Assembly: GCA_035633115.1 (NCBI GenBank)
Contig: DASQFN010000117.1
Coordinates: forward strand, 1-64,000
DNA length: 64,000 nt
DNA from: Gemmatimonadaceae bacterium
Lineage (GTDB): Bacteria; Gemmatimonadota; Gemmatimonadetes; Gemmatimonadales; Gemmatimonadaceae
Reading direction: 5' to 3'
Each line of letters starts with the position of its first letter. Positions within the stretch are counted from its first letter, which is position 1. A program made the translations under genes and the position numbers. The notes under the pieces were generated by a model, which had not been told where the DNA came from, did no database searches, and saw only the letters and a program-made list of their open reading frames with translations. Positions 53,601-61,265 of the stretch are shown piece by piece.

Positions 53601-54397
53601 GACTGAGCGGCACGATCGCTCCACTGGAGCTGAGGCGCGTCGACGTTGAGGCTCATTCCGCGCGTGATGAAGTTCGAGCCAGGCCGCGTGCGGAGCGTGA
53701 ACTGCGCACCGCTGAATCCGCCGCGTGACACATCATAAGGTGACGTGCTGAGTGAGCTCCCAACCGCTGCGTCACGCGGCAGGCTCGAGCCGCCGAACTG
53801 CATACCATTCAGCGTGGTGTTGTTCTGATCGGCGCCCAGGCCCAGCACCGAGTAGCCGTCAGCTGCTCCATCCTGGCCGGGCACCGATTGAACCCCGGGA
53901 AGAGAAGCAGCCATCGCTGCAAGATCGCCGAGAAGATTTGCGGGGACTGCGGGATTGTTGAGGGACTGCTCGGTGCCGCTGACGTCCGGAGTCACGGCAT
54001 TCCGCGGGACTTTTTCCCGCTGAGCCATCACCTGAACCGGGTCGAGGACGGTGCCGATGCGAGTCATCCGCGCATCGGCGATGAGCACGTCCTCGTCCGC
54101 CGAACGCTTGACCTCGAACCGTTTGGCGGCGAACCCGAGTGAGGCGAACGACACCATGTAGTCGCCGTCGCCGCCGGGAAACGTCACAGTGAAGCGCCCG
54201 TTGCTGTCGGTACGCGCCGTGCGGCTCACGTTTCCGGAGATCGAGGTCACCGTTACGGTCACTCCCTCGAGCCCGGCACTGTCGGGTCCGGTAACGCGAC
54301 CGCGAACGATATCGGTCTGCTGCGCGAGCGTGCTGCGAGGCACCGCTGCCGCAGCGGCGATCAATGCTATGTAAAGGAAAAGACGCTGCCAGGTCAT
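50633..54397 (-). CDS. TonB-dependent-receptor-like outer-membrane protein with carboxypeptidase-regulatory-like domain
   Basis: A 1254-residue exported protein (signal FLYIALIAAAAAVPRSTLAQ). Residues about 30-115 are a carboxypeptidase-regulatory-like (CarboxypepD_reg) domain (VRGRVTGPDSAGLEGVTVTV), then a plug-like region (LPGVQSVPGQDGAADGYSVLG, LNGMQFGGSSLPRDA) and a long barrel. After the barrel, about residues 1100-1210, a helical segment resembles the LTxxQ/Spy type (LRQQDSLKLTSVQADSIAGL and LLTAEQRRKLPPLI), and the end is Gly-rich. Such OmpA/SusC-like receptors import large ligands. Followed by the propeller gene. Confidence 0.88.
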   Translation of the reverse strand: MTWQRLFLYIALIAAAAAVPRSTLAQQTDIVRGRVTGPDSAGLEGVTVTVTSISGNVSRTARTDSNGRFTVTFPGGDGDYMVSFASLGFAAKRFEVKRSADEDVLIADARMTRIGTVLDPVQVMAQREKVPRNAVTPDVSGTEQSLNNPAVPANLLGDLAAMAASLPGVQSVPGQDGAADGYSVLGLGADQNNTTLNGMQFGGSSLPRDAAVGSSLSTSPYDVSRGGFSGAQFTLRTRPGSNFITRGMSLNVDAPQLQWSDRAAQSLGQEYSNLSLGGTVSGPIKFDKAFYNLSYQLGRRANDLQTLITTDARGLQAAGVAADSVTRLLSLLQTAGIPLSGGTGSSRMSDQGSVFGSLDFAPPSSTTGQALNITFNGNWSQQSPATGLATELPSHSGDRTSLRGGIQARHNAYVRNAILSETSLGFSASRSEAAPFLLMPGGQVRVNSVFADGASGVQNLLFGGSQSLNSTQTTNTTNFLNQLSWVSVNNKHRIKLTSELRRDATAQEQSTNLLGTFSFNSLADLEAGRPASYSRQLSPRVRDVSQLVGGLSLGDSYRRTPNLQFQYGLRLDGNHFLTEPAANPEIESLFGVSNDRVPNRVYLSPRLGFSWTYGTAAQIAGFEGAARGPRAVVRGGIGVFQNTPSTGIVGAAIDNTGLPGAIQQLTCVGLAAPTPEWDAYAADPSTIPTRCADGTTGSVFSNAAPNVTLFADNYSAPRSVRSNLQWNGPILGNRFSATVDGTFSLNLNQPGNFDLNFNPISRFTLADEAGRPVFVRPTSIVPATGANASLDARVTPKYSRVTELRSDLESRSRQLTFRLAPATFSSSLTWGLSYVYSNVREQFRGFSSTTGNPLATEWGRASMDSRHQLVYNLGYNFFDFVRVNWFGSFRSGTPFSPMIAGDVNGDGFQNDRAFVFDRAKTTDPALAAAMTSLLENGSDVARDCLSRQVGLLATRNSCQGPWISNASMSISFNPVKVRMPQRATLSLQLTNPLGAADLLVHGSNNLRGWGQPAFPDQSLLYVRGFDQATQRYRYEVNQRFGATNQALGGFRSPVTLTAMLRFDVGPTRERQLLTQQLNRGRTTEGNKVPEQLLKAIYGTGSIPNPMSAILRQQDSLKLTSVQADSIAGLNRAYTIQTDAIWTPVAKYFAELPKHYDQSVAYERYMQARKASVDLLMKIGPTVKDLLTAEQRRKLPPLIASYLEPRYLASIRSGTATFTGSSGFGAGGPVFAGGDVFVAGAAGAAAGGNITVIRH

Positions 54398-54549
54398 TGA
54401 TTGTTCTTGAGGTTCAGAGTGTTGGACCCGCGGCCGCCGTCAAAGGGTTTACATACGATGTGTCGAATGGCAAAACAAAATCACATGCTGATAGCTGGAG
54501 CCCTCGAGCTACCGGCGTGTGCTTTGATTCTCTCGCGCGGTCTCTGCGC

Positions 54550-55320
54550 TTACAGTCCGCGAATGCCGGGCAGACAAGCTCGCGCTCCGCCCTCGAGCCC
54601 GCGGCCGAAGTTATCCATACGCTGCTCACGCGTCCCATGCGCCATGCGCCGAGCACGAGCGAGGATATAACGATCCGCCTGTCGATCGCCCGTCAGCTGC
54701 GGCGTCGGATCGCCCGCGGCTGCCATCGCGTAAAACGCTTCGTCGATGTCGCCTTCCTCGAGCGATCCATCACGTCCGGCCTGCTGGGTGAACGCTCCCG
54801 CAAGACAATCGGCCGTCGCTTCATTGGCGTACGTCGTTCGTGCAACGTGGCCAAGCTGTATCGCTACAGCATGCCCCATCTCATGAGCGATGATGCCGAC
54901 CGCAGCCATGTCGCCATCGGTTCCAAGCTCCCGCGATGCAAGCTTGGCTTGTGACACGATGAACACCTCGTCGAAGTAGATCGTGTTGTCGCGCGGACAG
55001 TAAATGGCATTGTTCCCGCGCATTGTTCCGCATCCGGTTCGAACGCCACGGAAAAACGGGACGATGTCCGGCGCGTAGAAGCGCTGGCCCAGCCTTCTGA
55101 ACCCGTCGCTCCACATCGAGACGAGTGCCGAATGCGCCATCCTGACTTTCTGATTCGAAAGGGCGACGTCGCGCGCAGTGATGTCGAGGGCGGCCGTTGT
55201 CTCGACGGCGCTGTACGCTCCCGCGACGGGTGAGGGCTGCGGGACCGCTGAAGTCAGCGTGATCCCAATGACCGCGACCAGGGCTGCCCTCAGGCTGCGC
55301 GGCGGGAAGAACCGATTCAT
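54550..55320 (-). CDS. Neutral zinc metallopeptidase (YpfJ-like)
   Basis: A 256-residue exported protein (signal ALVAVIGITLTSAVPQPSP). The zinc-binding motif HEMGHAVAIQLG supplies two His and the catalytic Glu; the third ligand region is EATADCLAGAFTQQAG. The GCGTMRGNNAIYCPRDNTIYFDE stretch (given in part as YCPRDNTIYFDE) is diagnostic for the putative neutral zinc metallopeptidase family of YpfJ. Substrate unknown. It lies upstream of the receptor gene with a 152-base gap that probably holds the receptor promoter. Confidence 0.88.
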   Translation of the reverse strand: MNRFFPPRSLRAALVAVIGITLTSAVPQPSPVAGAYSAVETTAALDITARDVALSNQKVRMAHSALVSMWSDGFRRLGQRFYAPDIVPFFRGVRTGCGTMRGNNAIYCPRDNTIYFDEVFIVSQAKLASRELGTDGDMAAVGIIAHEMGHAVAIQLGHVARTTYANEATADCLAGAFTQQAGRDGSLEEGDIDEAFYAMAAAGDPTPQLTGDRQADRYILARARRMAHGTREQRMDNFGRGLEGGARACLPGIRGL

Positions 55321-55338
55321 GGTAAACCCCCTTCGATG

Positions 55339-55758
55339 CTATTTAGTACCCATGTTGTGCTGCGGTGTTGCGGCCACAGTTGCGCCGGACTCAACGAGAA
55401 TTTCCCTGAGCAGCGAGCGATGGCACCGCGCTTCGTCCTCGCAGTAGCAGCCAACCGAGAAATCGGACTTCGACGAAAAGGCAGCGAGCAGAGCGATCAG
55501 CCGGCGGGCCTCCGGCCTCTTCATCTCCTGCCGGTAGCTCTTAGCGTACCTCGCCCAGCGCTTCTTGGTAAACGGCTCGGACAAGGCCCACGAGACAAGT
55601 GGCGCGCTCGGAGCAAGATCGGGAAGCCAGAGGTCGAAATAGTCCTCTCTCGCGTAGCTCTCCTTGCGGACTCCGCGCGGTGGTCGCCGCACCGTGCCAA
55701 GCCGAAGTCCTTCGTTGCGGAGCCGCGGGCTTCCCAGTCGAATCACACGTATGGCCAT
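55339..55758 (-). CDS. DUF488 family protein
   Basis: ATG 55758 (MAIRVIRLGSPRLRNEGLRL) gives 139 residues; ATG 55764 two codons earlier is equally possible. Family features: RKESYAREDYFDLWLPDLAPS, WARYAKSYRQEM and the C-terminal Cys motif VGCYCEDEARCHRSLLREI. DUF488 proteins are small, cytoplasmic and uncharacterised, with conserved cysteines that suggest a catalytic or metal-binding role. It ends 18 bases before the zinc-peptidase start. Confidence 0.85.
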   Translation of the reverse strand: MAIRVIRLGSPRLRNEGLRLGTVRRPPRGVRKESYAREDYFDLWLPDLAPSAPLVSWALSEPFTKKRWARYAKSYRQEMKRPEARRLIALLAAFSSKSDFSVGCYCEDEARCHRSLLREILVESGATVAATPQHNMGTK

Positions 55759-55810
55759 GACCACGTCGCTGATTCATGAACCGGGCCGCGCTACACGCCG
55801 TGCCGGCGTA

Positions 55811-56200
55811 TTAGTGCTTCGTTTTCGCCCTGAGCTTCTTCGGGGCAATCAGCAGATATGCATCCTGGAGAATATCCGCGATCGTTTTCCAGCTCGGCCG
55901 CTTGTCGAGATAGACGCCGACCCAGCCGCTCGGGCCGACGTAGGGTGGCACGAAATAGCGCGCCGGTTGCCACCGAACAAGCAGATCCTGGTTGACGGGC
56001 GTCGATTTCACCCAGACGCTTGGCCTGCCGGCTCCGTGATGGGTACCGGAGCTCGCATACATCGCGAAGAGCTTGTTCTTCACGCGAAACGTCGGCTCAC
56101 CCCACGCTTCGACCTCGTGTGCTTCCGGAAAGCCGAGGCAGATGGAGCGCAGCTGGTCGAGCGGAGATTGTGGGGCTTCCTTCAGCTTTTTCCGGGGCAT
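55811..56200 (-). CDS. MmcQ/YjbR family protein
   Basis: A 129-residue protein with the MmcQ/YjbR (CyaY-like) fold: LDQLRSICLGFPEAHEVEAWGEPTFRV, in part LGFPEAHEVEAWGEPTFRV, then KLFAMYASSG and C-terminal LDKRPSWKTIADILQDAYLL. Members are described as DNA-binding or nucleotide-binding, with poorly defined roles. It is separated from both neighbours by about 40-50 bases. Confidence 0.9.
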   Translation of the reverse strand: MPRKKLKEAPQSPLDQLRSICLGFPEAHEVEAWGEPTFRVKNKLFAMYASSGTHHGAGRPSVWVKSTPVNQDLLVRWQPARYFVPPYVGPSGWVGVYLDKRPSWKTIADILQDAYLLIAPKKLRAKTKH

Positions 56201-56242
56201 CCGAGGGAAAAATAACCGAGCGAGTCTCGGATCTGTGCCTTA

Positions 56243-59041
56243 CTAGGTTGCCTCTGCAGCAGAAGCAACGGCGTCCAGACTGGCGATGAGCGCCTCCTGT
56301 GCGCCCGGCCCCTTTCCTCGCCGCGGCACGTACTCTCCACTCGAGGTGAGATCCCATCCGGTGGGGTCGTTCAAGTACAGATCGAGTATGCGATCGAGCT
56401 GCTGCTGATGCTCGCGTTGCACGACCGGCACCAGCAGCTCCACGCGACGGCGAAGATTTCGGGGGCGCAGGTCCGCTGATCCGATGAATACCTCGGGAAC
56501 GCCGTCGTTCTCGAACCGGTAAATGCGCGAGTGCTCGAGCAGCCGCCCGACTATTGACACGACACGAATACGCTCGGACCGGCCAGGAACGCCCGGCCGA
56601 AGTGTGCAGATGCCGCGCACGATCAGATCGACCGTCACGCCGTCAGACGACGCGTAGAGCAGGGCGCGCACAACTTCAGCGTCGGAAAGTCCGTTGACCT
56701 TTGCCGTTATTCGTGCCGGTCGCCCAGCGCGTGCGTGGGCGGCTTCGCGCTCGATCATCGTCAGTATCGCGTCGCGCATCTGATGTGGCGCCACCAGCGC
56801 ACCACGTGAAAGTCCGGTTGGCGGAAGCGATCCGCCCGTCAGCGCGTTGAACAGGTCAGCCGCATCCGCGGTGATTTCCTCGCGCGCCGAGAAGAGGCTC
56901 AGATCGGTGTACTCACGTCCCGACTTGCTGTTGTAGTTGCCCGTACCGACGTGCACGTAGCTCCGCATTCTCCCGTTTTCGCGCTTGATGACGAGCGCCA
57001 CCTTCGCGTGGTTCTTGATTCCCACCAGTCCCGATACTACGTGACCACCCGCGCGCTCGAGCTTACGCGCCCAGGCGACGTTGTGCTCCTCGTCGAAGCG
57101 TGCCTTCAGCTCGACAAACGCAACGACCTTCTTGCCGTTCCGCGCCGCATCGAGAAGCGCATCCACGATCGCCGACGAATCACCTACTCTGTAAAGCGTG
57201 ATCTTGATGGCGGTCACGTCGGGGTCGGCCGCCGCCTCGCGCAGATATCTCACGACAGTCGAAGCAAACGAGTCGAACGGATGGTGGAAGATCAGGTCGC
57301 CGTCCCGCACTGCATCCAGTATCGATTCGCCTTCTCCAAAATGCTGGGCCGCCTGGAACGGCTCGTAGGATAGCGACGGGTCCGTCGGCACCGGGAGCCG
57401 CGTCAGACTGCGCAGGTCGAGGAGTCCGGATGCCTCGTTGACGTCGGCAGGCTCGAGCTCGGCTTCCTCGTCCGGCGTCTCGCGCTTGAGGTTTCCGAGG
57501 AGCAGGCTGCGGACGAAATCGGGCATCTCCCGCTCGACTTCCACGCGCACCGCGGGGTTGTAGTGCCGCCGCTCGGCCGCATCGGCGACGGCCTCGATGA
57601 GATCGTCCGCCGCTGCCTCATCGAGATCGAGATCACCCCCGCGTGTCACTCGAAAACCGTAAACCCCCTCGATCTGCCGGTCAGGATAGAGGAGGTCGAT
57701 GTTCGAGCGAATTACCTCTTCTATCGTGATCACGTGCCCGGACTTTCCCGGAGCCTGGAGGAATCGCGGAACGTCCGGGGGCAGCTCCAGCTCCGCAAGA
57801 TGAATTCGCCCCGTAGCTGGATCGCGCATGACTACGGCCAGCGCCAGCGTGAGATGCGGAAGGTGTGGAAGCGGATGACCGGGACTCAGGGTCACGGCCA
57901 TCGGCGTGAGCGAGGGGTAAATCTGCTCGCGGCATTCGGCTCTTAGCGCTGAGCGCTGCCCGGCGTCGAGGTCGTCCCACCGCACGATGCGAACACCGAG
58001 TCTGGCGAGTTCGGCGAGACACTCGTCGAGACACCGGGTCTGGCGTTCCGTGATCGACGCAACGTGCTCGGCAATCAGCCGCACCTGCTCGCCGCGCGTG
58101 AGGCCATCGTCGCACTGCTCCTCGTACTGCTCGCGCGCGGCGCGTCTCAACCCCGCCATGCGGACCATGAAGAACTCGTCGAGATTCGCGCTGACGATCG
58201 ACAGGAACTTGAGCCGCTCTTTCAGAGGTGTCTGTCTGTTCTCGGCAAGCGTGAGAACGCGACTCTGAAAAGCGAGCAGACTGAGCTCCGGATTCAGGAA
58301 TTCCGGAATCTCCTTGGGAGTACCGCTCGGCGCGGGCGCCACGACGGCCGATCGTTCCGACGTGTTCTCCTTGTCCCCGCCACCTTTCCACTTGAGCAGA
58401 AGCTCGGCGCGATCGCGCGGGCCTCCCGGAATCGGACGCAGGTGATGCTCCCGCTCGAATGCGCTGGCGAGGCGGTCCATGCCCTCGGTTTTTCCGTGCC
58501 GGCGATGGATGCAGAATTGTCGAAAGCTGGCTGACATTCGGCCGCGACGGACGACGATATAGTCGTAGTGCAGCTTCATCCTCGGCTGGCGAAGCCAGCT
58601 GAAATCAGCGTTTCGTGTGAGCCGCTCGGTCTCGAGCTCGATCCGGACGATCAAAGAAGCCGGATCGATGAGCGCGCGCAGGCGACGGCCGGCAGTAGTG
58701 TTCTCGGCAATCGCCGCCGCGACTTCAGAGGCGTCGACACGAGAATCCACGCGGCCGTCCTCACCGTAGCCGGCTGATCCGATGCGCAGTGACAGCACGC
58801 GCGTGTCGTCCGCGCACAGTCGAAGCCGGCAGACGATGTTACGCTTGCGGAGCGTGTCCTCGACCGTGTCGAGGTACAGGTCGCGATGCTGTGACGCGGC
58901 CGGTGCGGTAGAGTCTACTCCCAGCGGAAGTGGTGAAGTCGCCAGCTCCTGCAAGTGCTGCTTCGAGCGCAGCTCGTACCTGAAGGAGTGTGGCGGCCGC
59001 TTGATCAGCTCACGGATCGATCTCAGCGTCTCCCCAGGCAC
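56243..59041 (-). CDS. ppk1: Polyphosphate kinase 1 with N-terminal CYTH domain
   Basis: GTG 59041 gives 932 residues, about 240 more than the usual PPK1. Residues about 18-205 are a CYTH/VTC-like triphosphate tunnel domain: YELRSKQHL (ExRxK), RDLYLDTVEDTLRKRNIVCR, RIELETERL and HYDYIVVRRG. After a linker (205-245) comes complete PPK1: FLNPELSLLAFQSRVL, SANLDEFFMVRMAG, HHPFDSF, NHAK with predicted catalytic His678, HVGTGNYNSKSGREYTD, and LLEHSRIYRF with His837. PPK1 reversibly polymerises phosphate from ATP. The start overlaps the CotH-like gene by 19 bases, in one operon with a DUF4956 membrane protein. Confidence 0.92.
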   Translation of the reverse strand: MPGETLRSIRELIKRPPHSFRYELRSKQHLQELATSPLPLGVDSTAPAASQHRDLYLDTVEDTLRKRNIVCRLRLCADDTRVLSLRIGSAGYGEDGRVDSRVDASEVAAAIAENTTAGRRLRALIDPASLIVRIELETERLTRNADFSWLRQPRMKLHYDYIVVRRGRMSASFRQFCIHRRHGKTEGMDRLASAFEREHHLRPIPGGPRDRAELLLKWKGGGDKENTSERSAVVAPAPSGTPKEIPEFLNPELSLLAFQSRVLTLAENRQTPLKERLKFLSIVSANLDEFFMVRMAGLRRAAREQYEEQCDDGLTRGEQVRLIAEHVASITERQTRCLDECLAELARLGVRIVRWDDLDAGQRSALRAECREQIYPSLTPMAVTLSPGHPLPHLPHLTLALAVVMRDPATGRIHLAELELPPDVPRFLQAPGKSGHVITIEEVIRSNIDLLYPDRQIEGVYGFRVTRGGDLDLDEAAADDLIEAVADAAERRHYNPAVRVEVEREMPDFVRSLLLGNLKRETPDEEAELEPADVNEASGLLDLRSLTRLPVPTDPSLSYEPFQAAQHFGEGESILDAVRDGDLIFHHPFDSFASTVVRYLREAAADPDVTAIKITLYRVGDSSAIVDALLDAARNGKKVVAFVELKARFDEEHNVAWARKLERAGGHVVSGLVGIKNHAKVALVIKRENGRMRSYVHVGTGNYNSKSGREYTDLSLFSAREEITADAADLFNALTGGSLPPTGLSRGALVAPHQMRDAILTMIEREAAHARAGRPARITAKVNGLSDAEVVRALLYASSDGVTVDLIVRGICTLRPGVPGRSERIRVVSIVGRLLEHSRIYRFENDGVPEVFIGSADLRPRNLRRRVELLVPVVQREHQQQLDRILDLYLNDPTGWDLTSSGEYVPRRGKGPGAQEALIASLDAVASAAEAT

Positions 59042-60114
59042 TCATCAACGAGATTCCGCTCCACGCCGCGTGGATCCTTGATTGTCTTGTAGAAATCGTC
59101 GAAATATTGAAGCGTTTCCTTCACTGTGTTCGGCTTCATCATCTGCCCGATCTCGTCTGTGTACAGCGCGTAGATCGCATCTTTTTTTCCCTTGAAGAGC
59201 GCGACGACCTCGTGAACCTTTTCCGCCGGGCCGCAATAGCCCCTGTAAAGGCGGTCCCGGACGCGATTGATGGTGAGGCTCGGGTCGGTCGTTGCATAGC
59301 GGGCGTTGATTGCCCCTGAAAAGTCGTAGTCCCACGGGATCGGTATCACCGTGCCGTCCGTCTGTGAGAGCAGCTCCATGTTGTGGAGGCCGGCGATGGA
59401 CCAGTCGGTGTTTCCAATGAAGTACTGGAACACACCGGCAAACGCATTGTGGAACGGATCCAGATCGTCGCCGGTCGCCCCCTTTAGCTTCACCTCCATT
59501 CCGCCGAGCCGCTGTGCCATCGCCAGGGGCTCCTCGAGCATGATCGCGGACCGCTTCGCGAACACCTTGCCGTTTACGCTGTCCACATAGGTGATGTTCA
59601 TCAGCCGCGCCTTGTGGCTCACCGGTGTCAGCAGGTTCTGAACGCGGTAGAGCTGGAGCTCCTGAAGGATGTACTGCTCGTACGCGTCGTCGTCGCGGCA
59701 GACGCTGGTGAGCTTCGGCAGGTCGAGGCCCCAGAACGGCGTTCCCACGGAGGTCGCACGGGCGAAGTTCATTCTCATGGGTGGAATCTCGCAATTCTTC
59801 AGTCGCCAGATTCCGCGCGTCCTGAGCTCGACAGGTATGATGTACTCTTTCCCCGCGGGGTCGACGTATTTGACCGTACCGGCGCGCCAGGGCTTTTTTT
59901 CGCCCTTGTCCTTGCGGATGCGGGCAAGGTTCGTCGTCAGAGTAATGGTGATGGGCTGCTCGGACTTGAAGAACTCGCCCGGATCGCGGGGCGCCCGCTG
60001 AGATCTGGCTACCTTCTTCTTTTTCTCGTTCTGAGCCGAGACTTCGACCATCGGTACGGCCGTTCCGGCAAGCGCAAGAACGGCCATGAACGTAGAGAAT
60101 GAGCGCATGTGCAT
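59023..60114 (-). CDS. Secreted CotH-kinase-like protein
   Basis: ATG 60114 is preceded by GAGG with nine bases between and starts a signal peptide (FSTFMAVLALAGTAVPM, cut after SAQ); a TTG at 60162 overlaps the DUF4956 gene but lacks this fit. The 363 residues show CotH-fold signs: ELRTRGIWRLKNCEIPPMRM, LQELQLYRVQNLLTPVSHKAR, FQYFIGNTDWSIAGLHNMEL and VIPIPWDYDFSGAIN. CotH is an atypical protein kinase of spore coats; homologues occur outside spore formers. Whether phosphotransfer occurs here is unknown. It lies between DUF4956 and CYTH-PPK1 genes. Confidence 0.75.
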   Translation of the reverse strand: MHMRSFSTFMAVLALAGTAVPMVEVSAQNEKKKKVARSQRAPRDPGEFFKSEQPITITLTTNLARIRKDKGEKKPWRAGTVKYVDPAGKEYIIPVELRTRGIWRLKNCEIPPMRMNFARATSVGTPFWGLDLPKLTSVCRDDDAYEQYILQELQLYRVQNLLTPVSHKARLMNITYVDSVNGKVFAKRSAIMLEEPLAMAQRLGGMEVKLKGATGDDLDPFHNAFAGVFQYFIGNTDWSIAGLHNMELLSQTDGTVIPIPWDYDFSGAINARYATTDPSLTINRVRDRLYRGYCGPAEKVHEVVALFKGKKDAIYALYTDEIGQMMKPNTVKETLQYFDDFYKTIKDPRGVERNLVDECLGRR

Positions 60115-60139
60115 TGTGATTAGCCTCGTGAGACTGGTC

Positions 60140-61156
60140 TTAGTCAAGCCTTGCTTCGACAAGATTCGCCCCGATGGCGGTCTGTGCCAGCGAGAGTAGT
60201 TCTTCCGGATCCGACTTCTTTTTGAGCTCTACAAAATAATCAATCTTTTCGATTCCCCCAGCGTCGATTGACACCTCGCTGGCATGCCATTTCTTGGCGT
60301 GCTCATCGATCAGGGGCTCGAAGGTATCACGGACCTGGTCTACGTCTCGGGCTCGAATGCGCAGGCGTACCTCTTTATTCTCGTCGTCCTTGCCGTCAGC
60401 GCGGGCGCGCTTCCACGCTCGCTCCGCCACACCCTCGAGCTGCTCCTTGGACATGTTCTTGAAGACTTCGTTGTCGATCTGAGCGACGAATGTCCCTGTC
60501 TGCGCGAGCTCTTTCGCGCGTTCGAGCCGTCGTGCGGCAATCCCGCCCTCCAGCTCCACCGGCGAATGCCCGAAGTCCGCGTACCAGAGGAAAAGGATCG
60601 TCAGGTTGAAGATTATCGAGATCGCCGTCGCTACCTGGATGTCCACCGCGGCGGCGAGCCCGACGCCCGTCGCAAGAAACACATACACGGCGTCCTTGCT
60701 ATCGTCGAGAGTATTACGGAATCGCACCGCCGCAACGATGCCAGCGAGGCTGAACGCGAGAGCAAGACTGTCTTTGACGAGAACGACAATTCCCGCAACG
60801 ACAAGCGGCAGGATTATCAGCAGCTGGACAACCGACTGCTGATAACCGCGCTTGGCGCGGGTGAGCTGGTAGACCCACGCGACCGGAAGCATGAGCAGAA
60901 TTGCCGCAAGCATGGCGACCGATACCAACGCGGCCGTCGCCCCCTGAGGGGGGATGGCGACAGACTTGGCCTCCGCCGCCGTCCCGGAAGCGCCGCTAAA
61001 AATCGACGGCAGCACAACGCCACTGAGTCCCGGAGAATGCGGGAGCTCGCGGAGTGCCAATGATCCGAGAATGATCAGCGCCGCGTAATAGAGCGCGACT
61101 TTGACAACGACCTTTGTAGCCGGGTTGTCGAGGAAACCCGGTTTGCGAACTGCCAT
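60140..61156 (-). CDS. DUF4956 membrane protein
   Basis: I take ATG 61156 (MAVRKPGFLDNPATKV), giving 338 residues; the frame extends 15 codons further to 61201. Five or so membrane helices occupy the N-terminal 215 residues, including the diagnostic LAFSLAGIVAAVRFRNTLDD and AVYVFLATGVGLAAAVDIQ. The C-terminal 120 residues are cytoplasmic and charged. DUF4956 genes commonly accompany VTC-type polyphosphate polymerase and CotH genes in bacteria, to my recollection. First gene of the polyphosphate operon, divergent from the PafA-like gene. Confidence 0.85.
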   Translation of the reverse strand: MAVRKPGFLDNPATKVVVKVALYYAALIILGSLALRELPHSPGLSGVVLPSIFSGASGTAAEAKSVAIPPQGATAALVSVAMLAAILLMLPVAWVYQLTRAKRGYQQSVVQLLIILPLVVAGIVVLVKDSLALAFSLAGIVAAVRFRNTLDDSKDAVYVFLATGVGLAAAVDIQVATAISIIFNLTILFLWYADFGHSPVELEGGIAARRLERAKELAQTGTFVAQIDNEVFKNMSKEQLEGVAERAWKRARADGKDDENKEVRLRIRARDVDQVRDTFEPLIDEHAKKWHASEVSIDAGGIEKIDYFVELKKKSDPEELLSLAQTAIGANLVEARLD

Positions 61157-61265
61157 CTGTGGAGGACTCCAAAAAGGCTGCGCTAATATTGTGGCCCGCA
61201 CTCATTCCCGCCATAGGTTGCCGAGGGTGCGCACGACGGTCAAATTGCGCCCCATGCCGCCAATC

